From Alisma plantago-aquatica (lineage: Eukaryota; Streptophyta; Magnoliopsida; Alismatales; Alismataceae): a DNA stretch of 64,000 nt. How positions within the stretch are numbered: position 1 is the first letter of the stretch; every line of letters starts with the position of its first letter. The notes under the pieces were generated by a model. It had not been told where the DNA came from, ran no database searches, and saw only the letters and a program-made list of their open reading frames with translations. Both the position numbers and the translations under genes were made by a program. Positions 49,013-59,743 of this stretch are shown piece after piece. Location of the stretch: positions 470,387,879-470,451,878 of the forward strand of contig OY856413.1 in assembly GCA_963693085.1 (NCBI GenBank), given 5' to 3'.

Positions 49013-51911
49013 TATCATTTAACCGTTCTTACCCCAATCCCAATCCCACTGCCTAGATAGTGGTAAAAGGATTGAAGTGCATGTCTTTGAGTGACCCAAA
49101 AGGATCTCACACATTGGCATATACAATAAGAAATAATAACTCATAAAACAAGAAATTTAAAGAACTAACCAACCCAATTAGGAGATTTTGTAGATTTATC
49201 CTTGTCATCAGAGTTTTTCAAGAGTTGAAGTGATCTAGTCAATTTTTCATAATGATCCATCTAGTTTGCCTAAAATCAGGTAAATCAAGACACAACCAAT
49301 GCAAATGCAATGGTATGCTTTGAAAAGAACAAATATTGAACAATTGAAAACATTTATAGAAAAATATAGTACTTGGAAGGATTTATGTTTGAAATGTAGT
49401 CAATGTGTGATTTTCAAATCATCGAGTTTATTTTGAACAATTCAATTTTATTACAAGTTTCCCATTATGCAGACTTTGAGAAGTATGCTTATAATCTTAT
49501 GTGGTTCCATCACCCCAACGAGATGGGGGAGGTCACCAAGATCCTTCTCTCCATATGAGGTAAGGGGTCGACTACAAGTTTCACCCTCCGAATGAGGAGG
49601 TCTCTTGTACTCAATATCAACATTATCATCATCATAATTTGGGAAGTCATAATGGGCAATATCAATTTTATTTTCAATGTTTGTTGCAAACTATAATATA
49701 GAAAATTAGATGATTAATCAGTAGGGAACAATAGATCAAACAAATACATAGCCAAGATTTTCAATAGGTACATACAAATAGCATTCAATACCACTAGTCT
49801 ATTAAAGGAGGAATTAATATAAATGCATAAGTTTTACCAAAGATTTAGGGTAAGGATTCCAAAAAATAATATATCAAAGTCTCTAGTAGATCATAGATCA
49901 ATCAAGATGTGGATCAAGGGTCAAGATCATGATTTATACAAATATCATGTACCATTTTTCCAAGACTATGGTTTTTCATTCCTATTCAACCTTGGGGTTA
50001 GTTCATTACTTATGATCAATAATTTCAAGATGCTCAATATTATTCAAGTGTCAAAAATATTTCAAGTGTGAATGACCCACTTAGGTATTTTAGAAAAATA
50101 TGTCAACCCTAAGTATTATGATTATTTAAGTCATTATCAAGTCTCTAAATCATCATGATGATGGATTAGCATCATTAGTATTCAAGATTAGATCAAGTCT
50201 TGATTGATGTAAATGTAAAGTCATGCATCAAGTATTAGTTCAAATGATCATGGGTTTCATAAGATTTAGATCAATCATGAAGGTGCCATTATCAAGATTA
50301 AACGTTATTCACAGAAATCATGTTCAAGATTGAATCAAGTAAACATATATAGATCAAGGTTCTTCATTTGTCAAGTCATGATTTTAGTGTTTCAAAATAA
50401 TCATTAGGGTTAAGTATTAGGCTTTTCAAAGACTAATCACAATTATTGGATCATTTCATAATTTATAATAGAAAGAGATCAAGCTCTAGGGATATCAATG
50501 CTAATCATTTGGAATCAGGTCTCACAAGTATTTTTAAATGATTCTATGGGGTTTTCCAATCAAAATGGATTATTTATTCATAATTTTTGGAGATAGGAAT
50601 AAGAAGATAACATTTTTGCAAGATTTGATCAATTATAATGAATATTGGGTAGAGAGGAGGTAAAAATACCTTAATTGGGAAAAGGGTGGTCGTTCGATGC
50701 ATAATGGATGGTCAAGAATGGGCCATGTAGAAGTGCAACTTACTGGTTTAGATGGATTGGTTTGATCTTTGGTTCGCGACTCAATTCCTTGATTGCTAGC
50801 TCAATTGCAGTTCATTTGGTTCGATGGTCTGCATTGGTTTGCTCTCTGGACCAGCAGTTCACAAATTGATCCTCCTTCGATCAGGATACACATGAGCCAG
50901 GAAGTGGGGTAGAGGGGCCTCACCGATGCTAGGGGAAGGGAACATGGGGCTTCGATGGAGGCAGCAAGAGTTCCATCCAAGTCCGGTGAGACCTCAAGAG
51001 TTGGATGGAGGTCAGGATCTGGGGAGACAAGATGAGGAGGAAGAACTCACAATCTGAGTTGTGCGACAGTGCTGTTTGGAGAAGCAGGTGATTGGAGGGA
51101 GAAATATAGGTGCTTGAGGCTGAGGGAGTGAGCAATAGAGAGGCTCCAAGCATGGTGTGGTGGTGGCAAATCTTAGGAGGCCTTTTTATAGCGTCAAGGG
51201 GGATATTTAGAGTTAAAGGACTCTTGGTTGCAACCATGGACACCCGAGTGAGATGAGGAAACAAAGGAATCATTTTTATGGAAAAACAACCTTTAGTGGT
51301 GGTCAAATGGGGTATATCTATGTGCAAATTTGGGAGAGGAGACTTTTTGTTCACTCAGATTTTCAAATCGCAGTCACAAGTAGTTGATTGCAATGCTTGG
51401 TCCTCATTGACTCCTCCCCACTGATTGCGGGAGGTAGTAGATGACCTAATGGCCATTAAATCATGATGAACTCCATGAACATATGATCCAAGGTCCGGGG
51501 TTCATCCCCCAAGCGAGCCCTATATCACTGAGGTGGAAAAGTTGCTTAAAAAGGGCAATTAAAAGGTATTTTAACACATTAACTTCAAGAAATCATAGGA
51601 AATTGTAGGAATGTCCAAATGATATGGAATTTGGACCATAGGTTCAAAAACGTGTGTAGAACATTTATAAAAAGTTTGAGAACCAAAAGATAAAGTTTCA
51701 TGGACAATTTTATTTTGTTGAGTAGAGTGATAAATTAACATAATTTGTGGTGTCATAATGTGTATAAAATTTTCACATTGGTCACTATATTTCGAATTTG
51801 AGTATCAATATTGATCAAGTAGCCAAGAAAATTTAAATTGAGGTCATGAGTGAACATAAAGAGGGAAAATTTTGGATTGAAAAAAACTCAAGGACAATTC
51901 ACTTTATCACA
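49013..51911 (-). repeat. 5' LTR of the 33386-51911 element
   Basis: Starts TATCATTTAACCG where its partner has TGTCACGGAATC, so the terminal TG has mutated to TA. It ends TTTATCACA before the CACTT duplication. At 2899 bp it aligns along its length with the split copy at 33386-46938. The 141-codon minus frame at 50929-51354 covers the promoter region and has no conserved counterpart in the other LTR. Confidence 0.88.
51181..51191 (-). promoter_or_regulatory. TATA box of 5' LTR
   Basis: Minus strand CTATAAAAAGG within GACGCTATAAAAAGGCC. It lies 720 bp from the LTR's upstream end, so U3 is about 0.7 kb and R-U5 about 2.1 kb. Confidence 0.7.
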
Positions 51912-51916
51912 CACTT

Positions 51917-52486
51917 GAGTGCAGACATGAGGATTCTTTTATAAGTAGGATTAAAGATAATGATAAGGAATCGCTTTTTATGTTTATGATGTTAAGCCTT
52001 TTATTTCAAAGTATATGTTATTATACGTTATAAAATGTTCAATTCCACTCAAATACTGGTTTAAAAATGTTTGGGGACGTGATGTCTGTAAACTAAGAGA
52101 AACATAATGATAAAGTCATCTGATGTATGCCTCAGGTATTAGTTCATGTATTCCAATGACTCAACCTTATCAGATGGCAAGTATCATAGAGTAATTAGCT
52201 TGATTTCCTTTATTTTATGAAATCATCTATTATCTTAGTTCGATATCCATGTTTCCTTTTACATACCTTGAGACTTGAGTATTGTTGTGTTATCCTATGT
52301 TGATTGAATGAAATTATATTTTTTTCCAAAGTATCATGCTTGTGACTTCCCTCTTGAGAATTTTCTTCCTCTCATTATTTTATATGTTTGAAATGTAGGA
52401 TGTTACAATATACTTTTGTTGAAAATAATATAGTTGGACACCCATTTGTTCTCGAAATCTCATTTGGTTTATGTATGCTTTCGTAG
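51917..52486. other. Flank of the nest, no clear content
   Basis: The first 20-odd bases may be the severed 5' end of the LINE at 32319-33385. The rest is AT-rich with no coding motif. From about 52420 it resembles the leader before the gag relic at 18348. Confidence 0.4.
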
Positions 52487-52730
52487 ATGGCTTGCAAAAA
52501 GTGGTTTGATAAAGGAAAATAGCATGTAGATGAAGAAGAAACATCCTACATTGTAGGGAGTGAACATGATGTTTATAAATGAAAAAACCCTAAAGGTAAT
52601 ACTAATGTGACCCTGGATGTTTTAGTTTAAAGCTCTTACACATGCCCCAACAATGGGAGGCCCCAACAATCGAGATACCAAGTGCAAAACCCCAGATCAA
52701 GCTTAACTCCTTAATCTTATTCTATTATTT
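52487..52730 (+). pseudogene. Gag-start relic similar to that at 18348
   Basis: From the ATG at 52487 (MACKKWFDKGK, then a stop) the DNA follows 18348-18540. Shared phrases include CATGATGTTT, the AATGTGACCCTGGATG/ATATGCCCCTAGATG pair, and AAAGCTCTTAC. The match ends near 52700 and no capsid motif follows. It shows that two copies of one gypsy family lie in the window. Confidence 0.4.
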
Positions 52731-55700
52731 TAGTCACCTATATGGAAGTTTTGATGTATGATTAGGATGCTTTTTTAGTTTTTTTCTTTCTTGAAGGCCA
52801 TATACAAATTACCCATGGTTGAGGGTTTCTTTGAAATTTGTATATACCTTGCTTCCTTTCTCTTTCTCATGCTTTCATGGACTTGGTATATCCATTTAGG
52901 TGATCTAACCAAGTTTTTCTATGCTTTCATCTTGTAGGGAGTGATGTAAGTGGTTTTCTTTTCTATAAGTAGAGGACCGATGGAAATGCATCCAATTTTT
53001 ATTAATTGAGGGCCAAAGAAGCTCTTCAGCCTTCCTTTAGGTTTGTGTTATGTTTGGATTTTCACTAGTGAGGACGAATGGTTTTTTCTACCCTCTAGTC
53101 GGTTGGTAACCAATTGATGTACCCAGTCTTGTGATCTTTTGTGTTGTTTTTGGTTGCCTACCGATGAAGCTGTTGACTGGATATGAGGTGTCTTTCATTG
53201 GTTGATTACCTTTAGAAAACTATGCACCATGTACCGAAGGTTCCCTTGATACTCTCTATAGATGATGACCTTAGATCATATTTTTTGATGTCTTTCCAAA
53301 GGGCTTCAACTGACTCTAATGACTAATAAGTTTTTCTTGTGTCTACCAATGACAAACAAAAGTGGTGTATCGATGAAGTTTCGAGTTTCATGTACCTATA
53401 GAGAGTCAGGGCCCATATATGGATTATATGACATTTAGACAAAGGTACAAGTGCTCTAAGTGATATAGGAAAGCTTTGACCAACTATTCTCACTCCTTTG
53501 GGACTATATATACACCCTTATCCTTCTTTCTAGCCTCACTTGGGCGAGATGAACCCCAAAGTGTTGATACATAGTGAGACACCATTGGTTGACAAAAATT
53601 GATGATATTTGTGCTTTAATCAGTCTTCATGTTCATCAAGCTTGCCTTCATTCCCATCTATGCCAATATCTGATGAGTTACCTTGTGGCTATTGTACCTA
53701 GGTCTTAGTATGTATAACTCCTCTCTTTTGTTCACTTGAAAATGTTCCACCTTCTTGCTTTCCTTGGACGTTTTCTAGGTTGTTTTTTCTCTAGGATTTG
53801 GGATATTAAGTCTTATACATTTTTCTTCCTTCTCCAACCGTACTTTAGTTTCTCTTAGGCTATGGATAGATGATGTAGAGAGAATTTGAGGAAGGTTCTC
53901 AAATCTTGAAGATTTTGTCTTTGGTTTTGGAAGTTTCCATGAAGCTTGAAGTTTTACCATTGTTCTTTGTTAGAAGACTTGATTCTGCTCCCATTAGATG
54001 ATTGACATAACATCTGCTATATACAAACATTTTCATATCTTCATATAATTATCCCTAAAAAGATAAATACTTTACACACCTTCAACCTAATACATAAAAA
54101 ATGTAGACTGTATGTGAGATTTACATACCATGATTACCTTTTCTATATATTAGATGGGCTATTACTTTTCACTTTAGTTACAACTATTGATGACTTTAGA
54201 ATATCAAAGATATCTACTTTTGTGATTATAATGTGACCTACATGTATGCAGGATGTTAATCATATGTTGATCTTATCATAGGTAGCTCCTAGTACATGCT
54301 TCATAACTATGTTTTATTTCCATGAAATGAGGTCTGTGAAGATGACTCCTTTATAGAATAAGGATGGATTTGAATTCTTATTTACACTACTCTATTATGA
54401 GTACTCGGTAGTATGATTTTGATGATTTCCAAGAAGGATTTGTTCACTTTACCCTTTGAGGGCCAAATACTATAAAAATCCTTGATGTGAATAGAGGTTC
54501 ATTATATTTCATTCTTTGAGAAGTTATATTTTGATGATTAAACAATTTCTATCTTTTTAAGCTCTAACAAATGATTTCCTATTTTATCGTGATTTTCTTG
54601 ATTCATATCATGTTTCATGTAGCCATATGATAAGGAATATAACTACAAAGAGACATATAAGTTGTAGAGTCTTGAGTCTATAGATCGTTTACCCTGGGCC
54701 GTTAGGGGGAGTAGTGAAATGAATAAATCTTGTAGCAACCTACATTTGTGAGAAGATGCTCAGATCCATTTATTTGATAATATATCAGTACATTAGCGGG
54801 CATCATGCCCCCATCATATTTAAATGATATTAAGACTCGATAAATGCTAATGGTCTATTGGAAATGGCATGTGAGATGTGATAGCATGTTGTTATGCGAT
54901 ATGAGGGGTTATTTTCCCTAAGTAGCATCATGAACTATGTGCCAAAGGCATGCCTAATATTGGTACACCCTCTCCTAATCTTTTATCCCTAATAAATTTA
55001 TATAGTGAGCTCTCTACCTTTTGTTTACCTCACTTTGACCCAAGGTTGTGTGAAGTGGTATAGGGTATAGAGATATCTTTTGAACTTGTACAAATTGGTA
55101 GGAAGGCTTAATAGAGTCTATGTAGCTAATTGAGTGGTACAGCTCAGTATGCCCAAAGAATTATTAAAGCTAACCCATCAGAGTAACATATATGTTTCAT
55201 CTTATTTGGCACTAAACATGGATTCACTTTTGATATGAGAAGTGCATTTACAATATTTTCATGCATAAATTGTCTAACATTTCTTGCAGTTAGTCAATGA
55301 TGCAAGTTTGATTGGGTAGGTGGGTACCTTTAAGTACATTGATGGCTTCATGTATATAAATTTTTAAAATATTTTGGTGATGTTTCTTATTTGGTAGTTA
55401 TAGTCTTCTCAGATGGTGTATCATATCACTGATACTAGGGGTTTCATCATGTGGTTTTCAACACCTTTAAGATGAGCTACATAACTATCTCGATAGTGGC
55501 ACAAAAGATCAATAATGAGGAAATTGGCCATAAACCAAGAGGAAGTTGATGTCGCATGAAGGTATCTTAGAGGTATGTGACATTTGTGTGTCCTCTTATA
55601 GAGATAATGTTTACAAGGGAAGAGTACTAGCATTGTCCATATACACCTAGGCCCAGTTAGGAACAATTTATTGTATTTGATTTTCTCAGCTTGAGATTTT

Positions 55701-56026
55701 GGCATATGTGCATGGCCTCTAGATCTGTAGTTATATGAGTTGTAAAATTTTGTACGCACAACATTTGTTATTCTTAGAAAAACATATTTTATTTTGAGAT
55801 ATTGTGAGTTTGGTGCATGAGCATTCTATAAAGAGAATATTTATGGTTGCAAAACTTTGTAGTAATTCATGATGAACACATGTAAGAATCATGTAATTCT
55901 ATTATTGTTACCTATGGTGTTGCAAAATTTATTTGATATGTGATCTCTATGTGTCTTATACAGGATGCTTGTGGTTTGTGATCTGAATTTTTTTATTAAT
56001 TTTGCTACTATGGCACTGGGTTGTCA
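52731..56026 (+). repeat. Probable 5' LTR region of a plus-strand gypsy element
   Basis: The 3' limit is set by the primer site at 56035; the last CA before it is at 56025-56026. A TATA box, TATATATA at 53505-53512 followed by CACCCTT, fits an LTR promoter in the same direction. The 5' limit cannot be fixed because the partner LTR is outside the window. The region has no coding motif; short ORFs such as 53775-53960 and 55421-55759 on the minus strand match nothing I know. Confidence 0.5.
53505..53512 (+). promoter_or_regulatory. TATA box of the plus-strand gypsy LTR
   Basis: TATATATA in the context GACTATATATACACCC, followed by a pyrimidine-rich stretch suitable for initiation. Direction agrees with the downstream primer site and pol. 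Confidence 0.5.
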
Positions 56027-56034
56027 TAATATTT

Positions 56035-56051
56035 TGGTATCATAGCCTAGG
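56035..56051 (+). promoter_or_regulatory. Primer-binding site, plus-strand gypsy element
   Basis: TGGTATCATAGCCTAGG, one base off the initiator-tRNA-Met core, eight bases after the presumed LTR end. Confidence 0.8.
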
Positions 56052-56137
56052 ATCATTGAGTTTGTACATAGGATTAGGTCATTATGATTGTTCTTACAAG
56101 TCCTTTATTACTAACCATATATTATATATAGGTAAAT

Positions 56138-57200
56138 ATGGATGGACATTTTGAAGAAGACATAGAGAGCATATATGTTCCACCAGAGGGTGTTGGGTGG
56201 TGACATACTCATGAGGAGAGGGTACATGAGCCTTAGTATACTAAGAGGACACATCTTGAGTTAAAAAATGTTGCTCATCTTTCCTTTAAAGCCATGTTTG
56301 GAAATATTATGTTTGGGTTTGCTCACTTTGCGGGAAATATTCTAGCTCAGACGGGCTTTCCCTAGACCTCAAACATCAAGGCATCTAGTTCCACAAGACA
56401 TTTCAACATCTAAAATGGGTAGCAGCTTTGGAGTACTTTTGTAAAATGGTCATGGCTGATTCAGATATGTGTCACATGGAGGTTGAGAAGGCTTTTCAAT
56501 TATTGAACATAGTAGATGCAGACAAGGTGAAGGATGCCATCTATCTATTGAAGGGGAAAGTTGGTCATAGGTGGGCCATTGAGGAGGAGAAGAAATTGGG
56601 GTATGTAACCTTTTAGGAAGAGTTCATTAAAAAAATTATGAACACATACATCCCTCTGTCATATTTGATGATAATATTGCATAGTTTGAGCAGATTAGGT
56701 ATATGGTGATGATACTTAATTAGTACAAAGCCTATTTTTTGAGTTGTCATGGTTTTGTCTACACATATCACCAACAAAGAAGATAAGATATGGTAGTTTG
56801 AGAAGGGGTTGAATGCTGAGCTGACAAGGTTGGCATTGACTTTGGAGTCATGCGAGAAGTTTTCCACTTTCCTAGAGTCTATGAGGAGGATAAAGAGGAC
56901 ATCAGTCAGCATCGGATATAATGATGCCAAGAGGTGGCCAAGACATTCATCTAGCCAATTCTTAAGAGGATCCAAGAAGTAGAGGTTTTCGAGACTGTCA
57001 AGGCCACAATATTGGCACTCTCACCAGAGTACTGATATGTCACCACTGAGAATGCATCAACAAGAGGTAGAGGAAGAGGATTATTACCATCTGGAGCATA
57101 TTGTTCTAGGTCTACCTCTATGACAGGGATGCCTGGGCCACAACACATCCCACAGAAGTAGTGCTTCTAGTGACACCGACCAGGGGATGTGAAGATGTTC
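56138..57200 (+). pseudogene. Gag of plus-strand Ty3/gypsy element
   Basis: An ATG near 56138 gives MDGHFEEDIESIYVPPEGVG before the first stop. The best preserved part, 56428-56616, reads MVMADSDMCHMEVEKAFQLLNIVDADKVKDAIYLLKGKVGHRWAIEEE. This matches the capsid core (helix pattern of a deduced F-x-x-L, KV--A-Y-L-G-A--WW). EEF-KK-MNTYIPL follows after a stop. Beyond it the sequence to 57200 is frame-broken and no clear zinc knuckle is seen. It lies about 90 bp after the primer site, as gag should. Gag would form the particle around the RNA. The element is a dead copy. Confidence 0.75.
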
Positions 57201-57439
57201 TGCCCAAAGTTGAGATAGTCGATGTTATAATGTCAAAGATAGAGCCAATAGGGTTTGTAACACTACTGCAAAATTAGTGGAAAATGGCATGAATAAAACT
57301 CCCCAACTATAACATTTGGGTCCACATGAAGCGATCTAGGAATAAGAAGATCACAAGCCACAACTTGTTTCTACTCAATGACCCAACCCTAGGGTGTTGT
57401 CAACCCTCAAGTTGTTACAAGTTAGATGGATATTTTTCA

Positions 57440-57800
57440 TCATGACTTATTTTCTTTTAGGTGTGTTCTTCTTTTGGTTAATCCGAGTGTGACACACTCT
57501 TCTATATTTAGAGAGGTTATTTCAAGATACAATTTTCTAATTTGTCTTTCATTTGAACCTATCTTTCTTGATACCCTTATAGTTTGATTTTTAGTTGTAC
57601 ATGAGGTGTGTCCATCATGTGTCCTTATCTTTTTATAATGCATCATTCAAGCGAACCTTATGCCACTTGAGATACATGGATTCAATGTTATCCTTGGGAT
57701 GGATACCAAGAGAAGTATAGAATAGTATTGGACTATAGCCCCAAGGTTTTTGAGTTTTTGAAGGAAGATGTCTCATGGAATTTTCAAGGATATTGGAAGA
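57440..57800 (+). pseudogene. Gypsy protease relic
   Basis: One plus frame reads VLLLVNPSVTHSSIFREVI, aligning with the retropepsin start (a DSGATHSFIS-type motif) but with the catalytic Asp changed to Asn and the Gly lost. Further on, ANLMPLEIHGFNVILGMD matches the conserved second half of gypsy proteases (ILGMD). The enzyme would cut the polyprotein. It lies between gag and RT, as expected. The mutated active site and stops mark it as a relic. Confidence 0.75.
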
Positions 57801-57909
57801 TTCTACCTACAAGTTTGGTCTTCACTTTGAGAAGCTTATGAGGTAGGGTTGGGAGGCTTTTCGAGATCACGTAGTTGATACTATTGTAGCTAGTTCTAGT
57901 ATCAATGAC

Positions 57910-58840
57910 ATACACATAGTTCAAGAGTTTGAAGATGGTTTCCTTGACAAGTTTATCGGCATTACACCTCTTATAGATATTGACTTGGAGATCAATATTC
58001 TCCCTGGTACATAGCTCATAGTGTATTCACTTTATAGAATGGCAAAGAAAAAATTGAAAGAGTTAAAGAAGCAACTATATGAGTTTTCAAACAAGGGCTT
58101 CTTCCAATTGAGCATGTCCCCATGGGTGTTCCTATTCTATTTGTCATAAAGAAGGATGGATCCATATCTTGTGCACAGATTACACAATTTGAACAAGGTT
58201 GCAATGAAGAACATGTAACCCTTTTTGAGGACTGATGACTTTTTTTGATCAGTTGAAAGGAGCCACAATTTTATCAAAGATAGATCTATAGTTATGATAC
58301 CACTAGATCATGATCTAGTCCAAAGAGATACCTAAGACAACATTTAAGACTATGTATGGGTACTATGCGTTCATAGTTATGTTGTTTGGGCTAACCAACA
58401 TGCCTACAACTTCTATGGACCTACTGAACCAGATATTAAAGAAAAATGAGGACATGTTAGTATTAGTCTTCATATGTGACATGTTGATATATCCCAAAGA
58501 CCAGGAGAAACATGAGAAACATCTTTGGTTGACCTTGGCACTTCTAAGGCAAAATTGGTTATATACAAAGTTTAGCAAGTGTGAATTTTCAGTAACATAA
58601 TTTTCTTTTGTTGGCCACATCATATCTAGATGAGGGATTTGCATAGAACCCAAGAAGATAGACTCAATCCTTTTTTGAAATAAGCCAAAGATTCCAATGG
58701 AGGAATGGAGTTTCCTTGGGCTCGTAGGGTATTAAAAGTTGCTTGTTAAGGATTTTATCACAATATCCTTTCGGTTGTCCAGATTGGTGAAGAAAGATGT
58801 ACCTTTTATATATACATAGATGTGTAAATACAACTTCTAG
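57910..58840 (+). pseudogene. Gypsy reverse transcriptase relic
   Basis: In order: VQEFEDGFLDKFIGI and LEINILPGT (57915-58015), YRMAKKKLKELKKQLYEFSNKGF (58035-58105), SPWVFLFYLS (about 58118), a frame shift to LNKVAMKNM (about 58190), and the open frame 58352-58600. That frame has MYGYYAFIVMLFGLTNMPTTSMDLLNQ and the active-site box VLVFICDMLIYPKD, where the FIDD pair has become ICD. LTLALLRQNWLYTKFSKCEF closes the frame. The order and spacing match gypsy pol. It would copy the element RNA into DNA; the altered catalytic box and several stops make it inactive. Confidence 0.9.
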
Positions 58841-59320
58841 ATATTTAAGGAGAAGTTGATGTTTGCACCAACGTTAGTGTTTCCTGAGCATGGGAAGGGA
58901 TACATAGTTTAATCTATAATTAAGGAGGGCCTTTGGTGTGTTCTATTGCAAGACAAACATGTAATCACATTCTATTCATGACAACTTACTCATGATATGG
59001 ATCCAACAACAATTGTCCTAACATTCAAGATTTGGAGACATTACACTTTTGTGGGAAAACTATCAGATTTTCATAGATCACATGAATCTTCAATACCACT
59101 TCTTGAATTAGGAGTTAGACATGACGCAAAAGAAGGGGGATTTATATGTTAAGGGAGGGGCTTTATATGTTAAGGGACTATAACTGCACCATTGAATACC
59201 ATCCATGAAAGGCAAACATGATAGCATACACTTTAAGTAGAAGGATGTCACCATCATTCAATTCTAGAACCACATAGTTTTACTCCATGGCATGTGCAAA
59301 GAGAGACACGTCGGTGCCCC
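58841..59320 (+). pseudogene. Gypsy RNase H relic
   Basis: Legible pieces are LVFPEHGKGYIV, KEGLWCVLLQDKHVITFYS, LTFKIWRHYTFVGK, and, after a direct duplication of about 20 bp near 59141-59178, a YNCTIEYHPWKANMIAYTLSRR segment (about 59180-59240). These are the RNase H landmarks in order. The TDAS catalytic motif is lost (near 58912 a stop and SIIKEG replace it). It lies between RT and integrase as expected. Confidence 0.82.
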
Positions 59321-59399
59321 TACGGTAAATGAACTTACACATGGAGGTTTTCATGCTTTAGAGACTAGTATCCTATCTACATATCAAGGTTACATTGAC

Positions 59400-59743
59400 A
59401 CAACATATCAGTGATGTACAACATAATATTATTGTAACCCAAAACATTTTTTAGAGCTTGCTAGTGGAAAGAATGATGGGTTTCACGAGTCACAAGGAGT
59501 TTTGTGTTACTATTATATGATAGTGGTTTTGATGAGAATGAGTTGAGAAATATATCATTAGAAGAAACATACACTTTGATTCTCATGATGCATCTAGATA
59601 ACACTAAGATGTATCACAATCTTAAAGATCCAGACTGATGACCTAGATTTAAGGAGGATGTGGTATAGTTTGTAATCAAGTGTTTAGTTTGTCAAAAATT
59701 CAAGGTAGGTCATCAAAAACTAGTAGGTAGTCTACAACTATAA
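59400..59743 (+). pseudogene. Integrase N-terminus, cut by a nested element
   Basis: The plus-strand pieces are LRNISLEETYTLILMMHLDNTKMYHNLKDPD, RFKEDVV, and IKCLVCQKFKVGHQKLVGSLQ. These are the zinc-binding domain of a gypsy integrase (HPGNTKMY-type histidine region, then the CxxCQ cysteines). Reading stops at 59743 where the LTR of another element begins. The catalytic core must lie beyond the window. Confidence 0.87.

Larger units (their letters stand above)
33381..51916 (-). mobile_element. Non-autonomous LTR retrotransposon (host of LINE nest)
   Basis: Minus-strand element 33386-51911 with a perfect CACTT duplication at 33381-33385 and 51912-51916. In element order: 5' LTR 49013-51911, primer site 48995-49010, interior 46939-49012 (about 2.07 kb), polypurine tract near 46939-46955, and 3' LTR 33386-46938, which is split by the LINE at 35914-46597. 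No pol is present; only a short gag-like ORF (48300-48548) remains. By eye the LTRs are about 90% alike over their first 160 bp. Movement would have needed proteins from an autonomous relative. It sits inside the LINE at 32319-33385. Confidence 0.88.

Noticed and set aside
50929..51354. 141-codon minus-strand ORF
   Set aside because: Lies across the LTR promoter; the homologous stretch in the other LTR (35321-35640) is broken, and no motif is recognisable.
53775..53960. 61-codon Lys/Glu-rich minus-strand ORF
   Set aside because: No known motif, lies in a presumed LTR, and is short enough to be chance.
56428..56616. Separate small gene of 62 codons
   Set aside because: It is the capsid part of the surrounding gag relic, in the right place after the primer site.
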